Source: Planomonospora sp. ID82291 (lineage in GTDB: Bacteria > Actinomycetota > Actinomycetes > Streptosporangiales > Streptosporangiaceae). From it: DNA of 64,000 bases. This document shows positions 34,797-47,792 of the stretch, piece by piece (position 1 is the stretch's first letter; the number at the start of each line of letters is the position of its first letter). The translations under genes and the position numbers were made by a program. The notes under the pieces were generated by a model that worked only from the letters and a program-made list of their open reading frames with translations, did not search any database and was not told the origin of the DNA. The stretch is from contig NZ_JABTEX010000001.1 in the NCBI RefSeq assembly GCF_015711645.1, positions 1,984,001-2,048,000 on the forward strand, read 5' to 3'.

Positions 34797-36074
34797 TCAT
34801 TCGCCTGTACGGCCGGCAGCCGCGATCGCCTCCTGCAAGAGGATCGCCTGGGATGACTTCCGCTGCTTGAGAAGGGCTGCGACGTCGATCAGTTCCTTAC
34901 GAGCGTGGCGGTTCAGCTCGACGGCGTCAACCACGACGGGCAGGCTCACCGCCACGGCCGCCGCCGCGTCGCCGGCCTCGGCGTGGGCCTTGGCCAGGCA
35001 GGAGCCGTACCAGGCGCGGTCGCGCTTGTAGCTCTCCGGCAGGCCGGACAGCCCTTCCGTCAGCAGGTCGATCGCCTTGGGCCAGTTGCCGAGTTGCAGT
35101 TCGGTCATGCCGCGCTGGAGGCGGAACCACGTCTCGTCGTAGAAGTACATCCACGCGGGCTCGTCGTCGGCGTGTTCGGCGGCCCGGCGGATCAGGGCCT
35201 CGGCCTCGGCCAGAAGGGTGCGGGCGGGCCGGGCGTCGCCGGCGAGCGCGTGCCCCCGGGCGGCCATCTGCGCGGCCATCCCCCTCACCCCCGGGGTGAC
35301 CCGGCCGTCGTGCCAGCGGGCCGCGTCGGCGAGCCGTACGCACCTGCGGGCGTTGCCCGCGCTCCACGCCTGGTGGGCCTTCATGCTGAGCGTGGTGGTG
35401 GCCATGTTCACATCACCGATCTCCAGCGCCCAGTCGTGCGCGCGGTCGTACCAGGCGAGTGCGGCGGCCTGGTCGTCGACGTCCAGCGACATCCACGCGA
35501 CGAACTGGGCGTACTGCGCGGCCAGGTCCACCACCGCGTCGGCGAGCGGGCCACGGGCGTGCTGGGCCAGCTCGACCACCACGCCGAGCTGCCGGCGCAC
35601 GATCCCGAGCAGCGGGCGGGCACCGATGGTGTCCTCGACCTTGCGGTGTTCGGCCAGGCAGGTCTCCAGCCACGCCACGGTTTGCCGGTCGACCCGGCCG
35701 GGGTGCTCGACGGTGCGGGTGATCCGCTCGAACAAGTCCGCGTCGGGCGCGATGGTCGGCAGCGGCAGCGCGGGGACCGGCACGCTCAACGTCTCGGTGA
35801 CCGTACGGTCCCGCACCGTCCGGCGATCGCCGAACAACTCGGCCTCGTCGGTGCCGAACACGCGGCAGTACAGGACGCGGTAGGGGTCTTTGGGCTGGTG
35901 CCTGCCCGCTTCCCAGTCCTTGATCATGCGGACCAGGGACTCGCGTTCGGGCAGGCGGTCACGGGTGCGTGCGTCGGCGGCCTCGGCGAGGTGCTTGGCC
36001 ATGTCCCGCTGCGTCCACAGCCGTTGCCGTCGCTCGTCGCGCAGCCGTACGGCCCAGCCCGGAAGATCGCGCAT
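34797..36074 (-). CDS. XRE-type helix-turn-helix regulator with TPR-like repeats
   Basis: 425 aa. An N-terminal HTH (about residues 5-65; LRDERRQRLWTQRDMAKHLAEA, then ERESLVRMIKDWEAGRHQPK) is followed by a long all-helical region of Ala/Leu-rich repeats with TPR character (such as ALAWYDRAHDWALEIGDVN and AEAEALIRRAAEHADDEPAW). This layout is common in actinomycete regulators and often sits next to small genes of unknown function. The ATG at 36074 is preceded by GAGG at 8 nt; a GTG three codons upstream overlaps that site. It is divergent from the two small genes at 36249. Confidence 0.85.
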   Translation of the reverse strand: MRDLPGWAVRLRDERRQRLWTQRDMAKHLAEAADARTRDRLPERESLVRMIKDWEAGRHQPKDPYRVLYCRVFGTDEAELFGDRRTVRDRTVTETLSVPVPALPLPTIAPDADLFERITRTVEHPGRVDRQTVAWLETCLAEHRKVEDTIGARPLLGIVRRQLGVVVELAQHARGPLADAVVDLAAQYAQFVAWMSLDVDDQAAALAWYDRAHDWALEIGDVNMATTTLSMKAHQAWSAGNARRCVRLADAARWHDGRVTPGVRGMAAQMAARGHALAGDARPARTLLAEAEALIRRAAEHADDEPAWMYFYDETWFRLQRGMTELQLGNWPKAIDLLTEGLSGLPESYKRDRAWYGSCLAKAHAEAGDAAAAVAVSLPVVVDAVELNRHARKELIDVAALLKQRKSSQAILLQEAIAAAGRTGE

Positions 36075-36248
36075 CGCGTACACCTCGGGGGAGAGTGGGG
36101 GATCCGCTCGTCTCTCCCCCAGTCTCCCTTACTCGCACTGTCAGCGGGCGTGTCTGCGGCGATGTGATGGAAGGACCGCGAAAAGCGGGACCCGCAGGCG
36201 ATCTCAGCGCCGTACGGGTCCCTTGATCGCACACTGGAGGTGCGACCC

Positions 36249-36635
36249 ATGGACAACTGTAGAGCCGCCCCGTCCGTCGTGGACGAGACCACCGCAGAGC
36301 ACCAGGACAAGGCCCTGGCCGTGGTGCAACGGCTGCTGAAAGAGCGAGGCATCCGCACCCGGTGCCACCACAGGATCAGCCTCGGCTTGTTCGCCGACCG
36401 CGCGGCCGACCACTCCTGGCCGGACAAACCGATGCGGCGCTACTGGATGGACCGCTACCCGCCGGAACTGACCGTGCTCGACCCCGAAGGCCGGTGCGAT
36501 GCCACCGTGACCGTGGATTCCTGCTCCGGTTACCTGGTGTGGCTGCGTACGGCTTCCGGTCTCCAGCCGTTCCGCAACGATGACCCGTACCTGGTGGTGA
36601 ACCTGATCGCGGCCCTGTGGCCGGAGCAGCGGTGA
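36249..36635 (+). CDS. Hypothetical protein (128 aa)
   Basis: Start ATG 36249 with GGAGGTG 8 nt upstream. A small soluble protein: helical N-terminus (AVVQRLLKERGI), a central RYWMDRYPPELTVLDPEG segment, and a beta-rich C-terminus ending NLIAALWPEQ. No family recognised. It overlaps the next gene by four bases (GTGA), so the two are translationally coupled. It is divergent from the HTH-TPR regulator, a plausible controller. Confidence 0.75.
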   Translation: MDNCRAAPSVVDETTAEHQDKALAVVQRLLKERGIRTRCHHRISLGLFADRAADHSWPDKPMRRYWMDRYPPELTVLDPEGRCDATVTVDSCSGYLVWLRTASGLQPFRNDDPYLVVNLIAALWPEQR

Positions 36636-36871
36636 CGCCGGAGGAACTGAGACGGCGCTACGGACAGATGTGGATCATCTCCCCGGCCGTGGTCGGCGGC
36701 TGGTACGCCGTGCGGCGGACCTCCCTGTCGGTGTACGCGCAGGAGCACGGCCTGTCCGAGATCCGCTGCGGAACGAGTCCGACCGAACTGGCGCGTCGTC
36801 TGGAGGAGGAGACCCGGCTGGAACAGCGGCCCTGGCAGCGCATCGCGACGAGCCGGGATCGCGCCTCGTAG
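36632..36871 (+). CDS. Small hypothetical protein (79 aa)
   Basis: GTG 36632 overlaps the preceding stop codon and has GGAG 8 nt upstream. It starts with TPEELRRRYGQMWIISPAV, continues GGWYAVRRT and ends in a charged helix ELARRLEEETRLEQRPW. No family recognised. Similar pairs of small genes next to an HTH-TPR regulator occur widely in actinomycetes. The hairpin at 36875 follows directly. Confidence 0.7.
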   Translation: MTPEELRRRYGQMWIISPAVVGGWYAVRRTSLSVYAQEHGLSEIRCGTSPTELARRLEEETRLEQRPWQRIATSRDRAS

Positions 36872-36874
36872 GCG

Positions 36875-36915
36875 GGCGTGGCGGCGTGGATCTGGAGGGA
36901 CGGCGCCGCCACGCC
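36875..36915 (+). terminator. Hairpin terminator of the small-gene pair
   Basis: A perfect 12-bp stem (GGCGTGGCGGCG / CGCCGCCACGCC) with a 17-nt loop starts 4 bp after the stop codon. It lacks a T-run. The remaining gap to the tRNA-Ile terminator (36916-37164) shows no gene. Confidence 0.55.
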
Positions 36916-37164
36916 TCTACGCACATCACCCGGCTTCGTTCCGGATGCCTCCCCGGCCGGCCGCGTCATCCAATGGCAACCCGACCCGGAGCGCAAGCCC
37001 GCCAGGGCTGAGCACCGGAAGCGGGGCGGCAGGCGGCGGCGCGCACCACGTGGGGTGAGTTCGTTCGGTACAGCGGATTTTCAGAGCGGCGGGCGGCGGG
37101 CTTACCCCATCTTTCCCCATGGCAGCGGGGGAGCGTAGTCATTCGGTCAGTCACCCAAGAGATC

Positions 37165-37197
37165 AAAAAGGCCACTTCCCGTCGCGGGAAATGGCCT
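37165..37197 (-). terminator. Intrinsic terminator of tRNA-Ile
   Basis: On the minus strand AGGCCATTTCCCG-CGAC-GGGAAGTGGCCT forms a 12-13-bp stem with one mismatch, ending in TTTTT, 11 bp beyond the tRNA 3' end. Confidence 0.9.
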
Positions 37198-37207
37198 GTG
37201 AACTGTG

Positions 37208-37281
37208 TGGGGCTACCAGGACTTGAACCTGGGACCTCTTCCTTATCAGGGAAGCGCTCTAACCGTCTGAGCTATAGCCCC
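37208..37281 (-). tRNA. tRNA-Ile(GAT)
   Basis: 74 nt. The acceptor GGGGCTA pairs with TAGCCCC, the anticodon stem CTTCC/GGAAG encloses CTGATAA (anticodon GAT), the T arm is CCAGG-TTCAAGT-CCTGG, and the discriminator is A. CCA is not encoded. It lies downstream of gyrA/DUF3566 as in most actinomycetes. Its 3' part is duplicated at 34031-34067. Confidence 0.98.
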
Positions 37282-37368
37282 TCGTCGTGCGGAAACCGTA
37301 CCGCATCCCCGGGGGGAAGGCGAATCCGGCCGCTCGAACAGGGAAAAGCCTACCGTGTTCCGGGACCT

Positions 37369-37414
37369 GCTCGTGCCACGTCCCCGCATTCCCGCCCGGG
37401 GACGTGGCACGAGC
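37369..37414 (-). terminator. Terminator hairpin after the gyrB-gyrA-DUF3566 operon
   Basis: A perfect 17-bp stem (GCTCGTGCCACGTCCCC and its complement) with a 12-nt loop begins 3 bp past the DUF3566 stop codon. No T-run follows directly. Confidence 0.7.
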
Positions 37415-37416
37415 GG

Positions 37417-38397
37417 TTACTCGGCCTCGCTGAAGGTCACCTCGACGCCGCCCACGAGGTCGGAGGCGACGTTGTAGATGACCGCGCCCAAGGTGGACAG
37501 GGCGGTGATGAGCACCACGTTCACCGCGCCGATCAGCGCGGTGTAGCCGAGGATCCGGACCGGCTCGAACCAGGGGGAGATGTCGAAGCTGGTCTCGGAG
37601 GCCTTGCCGTCCGGGACGGTGAACTGGTTCACGATCTGGATGATCGAGTCGAAGACGCCGAGCGCGTTCAGCACCATGTAGAGCACCGCGACCGCGACGA
37701 ACAGCACCACGAAGCAGACCAGGGAGACCACGAAGCTGAACTTCATGGCCGACCACGGCTCGATCCTGCGCAGGACCAGGTGCGCCTTGCGGGGCGTCCT
37801 GGGCGCGGAGGAGTCCGAGGACTTCCTCCCGTCCATCCGCAGCGGGGAGGCCGAGCCCGGGGCCTTCCCGTCGACCGTGCTCACAGGGCTCGCCGCGTTC
37901 CCGGCGGTCCCGGTGTTCCTCACGTTCCCGGTGTTCCCGGCGTTCGGCGAGGAGGCGCCGTTGCCGGCCCGGGGAGCCGCTCCCGGGCGGGGAGCGGCGC
38001 TCGGGCCCGGAACCGTACCGGCCGGGGCCGCGCCCGCCGCCGGGCCGCCGGAGGCCGGGCCTGCCGGACCGGCCGGGTTCCGCGGCGGGGACGGCGGCGA
38101 CCCCGCGGCCCCGGGCGACCAGGACGGGCCAGCGTCGGCGGAGGCCGGGCGGATCCGCACCGTGGAGTCGGCCGGCTTCTCGTCGTCGTTCGCCTTGGTC
38201 ATACCGGACCTGCCCTCGGTGGTCTCGTCGGTCGCCGAACCGCCGGTCTCCGGCGCGGAGGCCCGGCCGTCGGCCGGGGACTCGACCACCTCCACGACAT
38301 CCGCTTCAGTGGCCTTGTCCATCTTCTCCGTCACCTGCTCGCGTTTCGGTCGGGAAGGCGAGGACGGCCGTCGACCCGAACTGGCCTGAGCGCTCAC
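37417..38397 (-). CDS. DUF3566 transmembrane protein
   Basis: 326 aa. Residues 1-~205 are disordered, Pro/Ala/Gly/Ser-rich and charged. The C-terminal ~115 residues form the DUF3566 domain with two hydrophobic helices (FSFVVSLVCFVVLFVAVAVL and a segment near ALIGAVNVVLITALSTLGA) and end with VEVTFSEAE. DUF3566 proteins are conserved directly downstream of gyrA in actinobacteria; their function is unknown. The gene starts 3 bp after the gyrA stop, so they share a transcript. Confidence 0.93.
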   Translation of the reverse strand: MSAQASSGRRPSSPSRPKREQVTEKMDKATEADVVEVVESPADGRASAPETGGSATDETTEGRSGMTKANDDEKPADSTVRIRPASADAGPSWSPGAAGSPPSPPRNPAGPAGPASGGPAAGAAPAGTVPGPSAAPRPGAAPRAGNGASSPNAGNTGNVRNTGTAGNAASPVSTVDGKAPGSASPLRMDGRKSSDSSAPRTPRKAHLVLRRIEPWSAMKFSFVVSLVCFVVLFVAVAVLYMVLNALGVFDSIIQIVNQFTVPDGKASETSFDISPWFEPVRILGYTALIGAVNVVLITALSTLGAVIYNVASDLVGGVEVTFSEAE

Positions 38398-38400
38398 CGG

Positions 38401-40911
<2,511 letters not shown>

Positions 40912-40959
40912 GGGTGGTGGATCCTTTTCGGGAGTCGGAGAGGGTCGGTACGGCTGCCG

Positions 40960-42990
<2,031 letters not shown>

Positions 42991-43037
42991 TCACCCGAGG
43001 GAATCGGCGCTCCTGCCGGGGCGACGCGCAAACGGAC

Positions 43038-43076
43038 GTGTCCGGAATCCTGTTTCATTCTAGCGGCTCCGGACAC
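43038..43076 (-). promoter_or_regulatory. gyrB promoter -10 flanked by an inverted repeat
   Basis: TAGAAT on the minus strand (43062-43057) lies between GTGTCCGGA (43038-43046) and TCCGGACAC (43068-43076), a perfect 9-bp inverted repeat. The -35 is poor, which suits a regulated promoter. The gap 42907-43296 has no gene. Confidence 0.45.
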
Positions 43077-43224
43077 ATCGTGCGGCATTGACGGGGCCTG
43101 AAAGCCTCCCAGACGAGTCGATCACCGTTTCGAGCATCCCCCTACGGGGATGGAAGTCGGCGCTCCAGAGGGCCGCTGATCCGTTTCGGCCCGGTCGAGC
43201 AGGGGAGGGGAGCCCGATCCGCAT

Positions 43225-43308
43225 GCCGTCCGTCCGCGGGCGTCCCGCCGACGGTCACCCGTAGGTGCCGTCCGTCCGCGGGCGTCCCGCCGACGGTCAC
43301 CCGTAGGT
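43225..43308. repeat. 42-bp direct tandem duplication at the dciA-like gene 3' end
   Basis: Two identical 42-bp copies (starting GCCGTCCGTCCGCGGGCGTC). The second covers the last codons of the DciA-like gene, so the duplication copied its stop region. Confidence 0.9.
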
Positions 43309-43911
43309 GTCGCCCGGCCCCCGGCTCCCGGTCACCCGCAGGCCCCCGGTGTGCCGCGGGGCGTTCTGCGGCCCCTGCACGTTGATGCGCCGTACGGTCC
43401 CGTCCCCGAGTTCCTCGTTCAGCCGCCTGACCACCTGCCCGGCCAGCCACCGCACCTGCGAGGCCCAGGCGGTGGAGTCGGCGACCACCAGGACCTCGCC
43501 GTCGTCGAAGCCCTCCGGCGTGGTGTGCGCGGCCATCTCCGGGCCGACGATCTCGTGCCAGCGCCCGAAGACCCCGCCGACCGCCACCGGCTCCTTCCAG
43601 CCCCGGTCGGCGAGCAGGTCGGTGATGGCCTGTCCGAAGAGCTGCGGGTCCCCCGACGCCCGGCGCGGTCCCGCGGCCTTGCGCCGGGGCTCGCGCGGCA
43701 GCTGACCGCGCTTGGCCGCGTCGGCCTTCGCCTGGGCCAGTTTCTCCCTGGCCAGCGCCGCTCCCCTGGCTGCGGCGTTCCTCGCGGTCCCCCCGCCGGA
43801 GCCCGGCGCGGCTCCCGGCGCGGCTCCCGGCGCGGTGCCGGAGCCCGGCGCGGAGGCCTCCCCGTCTCCGGCCGGCGCCGTCTCCGGCTCGGGCGCCCGC
43901 TCAGCGGACAC
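43297..43911 (-). CDS. DciA-like protein (DUF721)
   Basis: 204 aa. The C-terminal domain (about 85-190) shows [30 protein letters not shown] and the hydrophobic core [20 protein letters not shown] typical of DUF721/DciA, which in other bacteria assists loading of the replicative helicase. The first ~80 residues are a disordered Ala/Gly/Glu-rich extension. It overlaps the recF stop by 11 bp. Confidence 0.88.
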   Translation of the reverse strand: MSAERAPEPETAPAGDGEASAPGSGTAPGAAPGAAPGSGGGTARNAAARGAALAREKLAQAKADAAKRGQLPREPRRKAAGPRRASGDPQLFGQAITDLLADRGWKEPVAVGGVFGRWHEIVGPEMAAHTTPEGFDDGEVLVVADSTAWASQVRWLAGQVVRRLNEELGDGTVRRINVQGPQNAPRHTGGLRVTGSRGPGDTYG

Positions 43912-45187
43912 GGGTCACGCTCCCCTCCGCCACGTCGAACCGGGCTCCGGCCAGCTCCGCGGGCACGTCGTCGGGGACCGCGGCGGTGATCAGCACCTGT
44001 TCGGCGGGGGCGACGAGCTCGGCCAGCCGACGGCGGCGCTGCGCGTCCAGCTCGGCGAAGACGTCGTCGAGGATCAGCACCGGGTCGCCGCCGTCGGCCC
44101 GGAGCAGGTCGTAGGCGGCCAGCCGGAGGGCCAGGGCGAACGACCAGGACTCTCCGTGGCTGGCGTAGCCGCGCGCGGGCAGCTCCCCCAGGCCGAGGAA
44201 GAGGTCGTCGCGGTGCGGCCCGACGAGGGTGACCCCGCGTTCCAGCTCGGCGGCGCGGACCTCCAGCAGCCCGGCCCGGAGCCCCTCCTCCAGCGCGGCC
44301 CGGTCGGGCGCGTGCACGGCCGCGGGCGCTGCGGGTTCCGCGGGCGCTGCGGGTCCCGCGGGCGCTGCGGGTCCCGCGGGTCCCGCCGACTCTGCGGATC
44401 CTCCAGATCCCGCGGACCCGGTGGACAGGGTGCCGCGGTACTCCAGGTCCACCGGTACGGAGCCGGGCGCCAGTGCGGCGTAGGAGGCGGCCACCAGCGG
44501 GCGCAGCGCCTCGACGAGCTCCAGCCGGGCCGCCAGCAGTTCGGCTCCGTGCCGGGCCAGGTGCGCGTCCCAGACCTCCAGCGTGCTCAGCACGTCACCG
44601 GCCCCGGCCGCCGCGAACGCGGCCTCGCTCTCGGCCCGCCGGCCGCTGCGCGCGGGGCTCCGGCCGCCGCGCCTGGCCTGGGCGGCGGTGCGCAGCAGGG
44701 CCCCGCGCTGCTTGAGCACCCGGTCGTAGTCGGCGCGGACCCCGGCGAACCGCGGGGCCCTGGCCACCAGCAGGTCGTCCAGGAACCGGCGGCGCTCGGC
44801 GGGGTCGCCCTTGACCAGGGCCAGGTCCTCCGGGGCGAACAGCACCGTGCGCAGCAGCCCGATGACGTCGCGCGGACGGGACACGGGGGAACGGTTCAGC
44901 CGGGCCCGGTTGGCCCTGCCGGGATTGATCTCCAGCTCGACCAGCGCCCGTCGGTCGTCGCGCACGACCACCGACCGCACGACGGCCCGCGCCGCCCCCT
45001 GCCGGACCAGCGGCCCGTCGGTGGCGACCCGGTGGCTCGACTGCGTGGCCACGTAGCCCAGCGCCTCGACCAGGTTGGTCTTGCCCTGTCCGTTCGGCCC
45101 CACGAAGGCCGCGGCGCCCGGCTCCAGGGCGAGTTCCACGGCGTCGTAGGACCGGAAGTCGGTCAGCGAGAGGTGGGCTACGTGCAC
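43901..45187 (-). CDS. recF: DNA repair/recombination protein RecF
   Basis: 428 aa. Walker [17 protein letters not shown] near the N-terminus, the signature helix region [17 protein letters not shown], and Walker [15 protein letters not shown] near the C-terminus mark an ABC/SMC-type ATPase that acts with RecOR at gaps. It is longer than the usual ~375 aa because a ~40-residue (G/A)SAGPAAPAG-type insert lies after YRGTLST. It ends overlapping the DciA-like gene. Confidence 0.97.
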   Translation of the reverse strand: MHVAHLSLTDFRSYDAVELALEPGAAAFVGPNGQGKTNLVEALGYVATQSSHRVATDGPLVRQGAARAVVRSVVVRDDRRALVELEINPGRANRARLNRSPVSRPRDVIGLLRTVLFAPEDLALVKGDPAERRRFLDDLLVARAPRFAGVRADYDRVLKQRGALLRTAAQARRGGRSPARSGRRAESEAAFAAAGAGDVLSTLEVWDAHLARHGAELLAARLELVEALRPLVAASYAALAPGSVPVDLEYRGTLSTGSAGSGGSAESAGPAGPAAPAGPAAPAEPAAPAAVHAPDRAALEEGLRAGLLEVRAAELERGVTLVGPHRDDLFLGLGELPARGYASHGESWSFALALRLAAYDLLRADGGDPVLILDDVFAELDAQRRRRLAELVAPAEQVLITAAVPDDVPAELAGARFDVAEGSVTRVR

Positions 45188-45320
45188 GCCGTTACGTTAG
45201 TGCCTTCCCGTTCCTGCGGTGGCTGGAGGCTCCCGGCCGTACCGAAGGGGCATGAGCGACACAGCCGACACCGCCGACACCGTCGGCGCGGGCGGGTGCA
45301 TCCGGCGGCGGGGATGCCGC

Positions 45321-45450
45321 GGTCCACGACCTGTGGACGGAGGGGGCCGCGGTCCACCGCCTGTGGACGGAGGGGGCCGCGGTCCACCGCCTGTGGACGG
45401 ACGCGGGACGGGCGCGCCGCCGCGCCGTACCCGTCCACAGGCGGTGGACC
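45321..45450. repeat. DnaA-box-containing iterons between recF and gnd
   Basis: Three 30-bp direct copies (45321, 45351, 45381) start GGTCCACCGCCTGTGGACGG. A fourth 20-bp copy lies inverted at 45431-45450. Each carries CTGTGGAC, a DnaA-box core, on one strand. The third copy and the inverted copy form a 20-bp hairpin just past the gnd stop codon, so it may also act as a terminator. No gene lies in 45188-45460. Confidence 0.8.
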
Positions 45451-45460
45451 GGAGCGGGAC

Positions 45461-46405
45461 CTAGCCCTGGGCCTCGACCGGGGGGACGACGTCGGCGCCG
45501 GGGGCGTCGGCGCCCTTGGCGACCTCGCCCTCCTTGGCGGTGACGGCGTGCCCGCCGAACTGGTTGCGCAGGGCCGCGACCATCTTCATGGCGGGGGAGT
45601 CGTCCTGGCGGGAGGCGAACCGCGCGTACAGCGCGGCGGTGATGACGGGCAGCGGGACCGCGTGGTCCACCGCCGCCTGGACCGTCCACCGGCCCTCGCC
45701 GGAGTCCTGGGCGTAACCCCGCAGACCCGACAGGTCGGCGTCCTCGTCCAGCGCGCGGACCAGCAGGTCGAGCAGCCACGAGCGGATGACCGTGCCCTGC
45801 CGCCAGCTCTTGAAGGCGCCCGGCACGTCCGTCACGATGTCGGCGGCCTCCAGCAGCTCCCAGCCCTCGGCGAAGGCCTGCATCATGCCGTACTCGATGC
45901 CGTTGTGGACCATCTTCGCGAAGTGGCCGGCGCCGATCCGGCCCGCGTGGACGAAGCCGTCCTCGCCCTCGGGCTTGAGGGTCTCGAAGACCGGCCGGAG
46001 CCGCTCGATGTCCGCCTCGGCGCCGCCGACCATCAGCGCGTAGCCGTTCTCCAGGCCCCAGACGCCGCCGCTCACGCCGCAGTCGACGAAGCCGATCCCG
46101 CGGGCCGCCAGCTCGGCGCCGTGCTTCTGGTCGTCCACGTAGTGCGAGTTGCCGCCGTCGACGACGACGTCCCCGGCCGACAGCAGCTTGCCGAGATCCT
46201 CGACCGTCGCCTGGGTCGGGGCCCCGGCCGGGACCATGACCCACACCGTGCGCGGCGTCTGCAACCGGTCCACCAGCTCCTGCAGGCTGCCGACGTCGCT
46301 GACGCCCGGATCCCGGTCGTAGCCGACGACCTCGTGGCCGCCGCGGCGCAGCCGCTCGGCCATGTTGCCGCCCATCTTGCCCAGTCCGATCATGCCGATC
46401 TGCAT
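45461..46405 (-). CDS. gnd: 6-phosphogluconate dehydrogenase, decarboxylating (short form)
   Basis: 314 aa. An N-terminal Rossmann domain (MIGLGKMGGNMAERLRRGGH), the catalytic-domain motif CGVSGGVWGLENGYALMVGG, and HNGIEYGMMQAFAEGWELL identify the short (YqeC-like) 6PGDH, which oxidises 6-phosphogluconate to ribulose-5-phosphate. It sits between dnaN and recF, a conserved actinobacterial position. The C-terminal ~20 residues are Pro/Ala-rich. Confidence 0.96.
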   Translation of the reverse strand: MQIGMIGLGKMGGNMAERLRRGGHEVVGYDRDPGVSDVGSLQELVDRLQTPRTVWVMVPAGAPTQATVEDLGKLLSAGDVVVDGGNSHYVDDQKHGAELAARGIGFVDCGVSGGVWGLENGYALMVGGAEADIERLRPVFETLKPEGEDGFVHAGRIGAGHFAKMVHNGIEYGMMQAFAEGWELLEAADIVTDVPGAFKSWRQGTVIRSWLLDLLVRALDEDADLSGLRGYAQDSGEGRWTVQAAVDHAVPLPVITAALYARFASRQDDSPAMKMVAALRNQFGGHAVTAKEGEVAKGADAPGADVVPPVEAQG

Positions 46406-46652
46406 GTGCCGTCCCCTTCAGGGTCGCCCAAAACCGTCCGTACCGCTGTGCCCTACGAGCATCCCCTTCCCGGGATCCCCTCATCCACCCGGGTCCGGAC
46501 GGGCGGGAGCGAACGGCCCGGCACGCCGTGGAAGCCCGCACCGGAGGCGCTGAGCGGCTCCCTGCCCGCCCGGCGGACCTGCGGCGGGTTCCCCCCGCCC
46601 TCACCCGTCCCGCCCGCCCCAGCGGCGCGCTGGACGGCCTGCCGTCCCCGCG

Positions 46653-47792
46653 TCAGCTCGACAGCCGGATCGGCATGATCAGGTAACGGTAGGCGGAGGC
46701 GCTCTCGTCGTCCACAGGCTTGCCCGGGGTGAGGATGGCGGGCTTGGTGGAGGTGGTCATCTGCAACCGGGCCACGTCGGAGTCGATCGCGTGCAGACCC
46801 TCCAGCAGGAACTGGTGGTTGAAGGCGATGTTGATGTCGTCGCCCTCGAAGTCCACCGGCAGGACCTCCACCGCCTGCGCCTCGTCGCCGCTGCCCGCCT
46901 CCAGCACCACCTCGCCGCCGCGGAAGGCCATCCGGACCGGGGTGTTGCGCTCGGCGACCAGCGCCACGCGCTTGACGGCCTCGACGAACGAGGCCGTGGA
47001 CAGGTCCGCGCGGGCGGAGAACTCGGTCGGCAGCAGCGAGCGGTACTTGGGGAACTCCGGGTCGAGCAGCCGGGTGGTGGTGCGCCGTCCGGCGCTGGAG
47101 AAGCCGATCATGCCCTCTCCGGTGCCGCCGACGGAGCTCATCGCGATCTCGACCTGCGCACCGGTCGACCCGAGCGCCTTGGCGGTGTCGGCGAGGGTCT
47201 TGCCGGGGATCATCGCGATCGCCGAGATGTCGGCCTGCTCCGGCTGCCACTTCAGCTCGCGCACGGCCAGGCGGTAGCGGTCGGTGGCGGCCAGGGTGAC
47301 GGTCTCGCCCTCGATCTCCACCCGCACGCCGGTCAGCATCGGCAGCGTGTCGTCCTTGCCCGCGGCCACCGCGACCTGGCCGACCGCGGAGGCGAACACG
47401 TCGCTGCCGACGCGCCCGGCCGCCGGCGGCATGGCCGGCAGGGAGGGGTAGTCCTCCACAGGCATGGTGAGCAGGGTGAACCGGGCGCTGCCGCAGGTGA
47501 CGACGGCCTTGGCCCCCTCCACCACGAAATCCACAGGCTGTGCGGGGAGCGCGCGGGTGATCTCGGCGAGGAGCCTGCCGGAGACGAGCACCACTCCGGC
47601 CTCGCCCGTCTGCAGTTCGAGGGTCACCTCCGCGGAGACCTCGTAGTCGAAGCCGGAGAGCTTGAGCTGACCGCCCTCCGTGACCTCGAGGCGCATGCCG
47701 GCCAGCACCGGCACGGAGGGACGCGCCGGAAGGCTGCGTGCCGTCCATGCGACCGCCTCTGCGAGCACGTCTCGGTCGACCCGGAACATCAC
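46653..47792 (-). CDS. dnaN: DNA polymerase III beta sliding clamp
   Basis: 379 aa with the three-domain clamp sequence (start MMFRVDRDVLAEAVAWTARS; end YRYLIMPIRLSS). GTG 47792 is preferred over the following ATG because AGGAGG lies 9 nt upstream. It lies downstream of oriC and dnaA on the same strand. Confidence 0.98.
   Translation of the reverse strand: MMFRVDRDVLAEAVAWTARSLPARPSVPVLAGMRLEVTEGGQLKLSGFDYEVSAEVTLELQTGEAGVVLVSGRLLAEITRALPAQPVDFVVEGAKAVVTCGSARFTLLTMPVEDYPSLPAMPPAAGRVGSDVFASAVGQVAVAAGKDDTLPMLTGVRVEIEGETVTLAATDRYRLAVRELKWQPEQADISAIAMIPGKTLADTAKALGSTGAQVEIAMSSVGGTGEGMIGFSSAGRRTTTRLLDPEFPKYRSLLPTEFSARADLSTASFVEAVKRVALVAERNTPVRMAFRGGEVVLEAGSGDEAQAVEVLPVDFEGDDINIAFNHQFLLEGLHAIDSDVARLQMTTSTKPAILTPGKPVDDESASAYRYLIMPIRLSS

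Larger units (their letters stand above)
34031..37250. mobile_element. Putative 3.2-kb integrated element remnant at tRNA-Ile
   Basis: The segment is bounded by the two direct 37-bp repeats and contains an acidic hypothetical gene, an HTH-TPR regulator and two small overlapping genes. No integrase, excisionase, replication or transfer gene is present, so if it was an integrative element it is now a remnant or needs help in trans. The IS630 copy sits exactly at its outer end. Confidence 0.6.

Noticed and set aside
45321-45410. 30-bp direct repeats considered as a CRISPR array
   Set aside because: Units are contiguous with no unique spacers and no cas genes are present; they fit DnaA-box iterons better.
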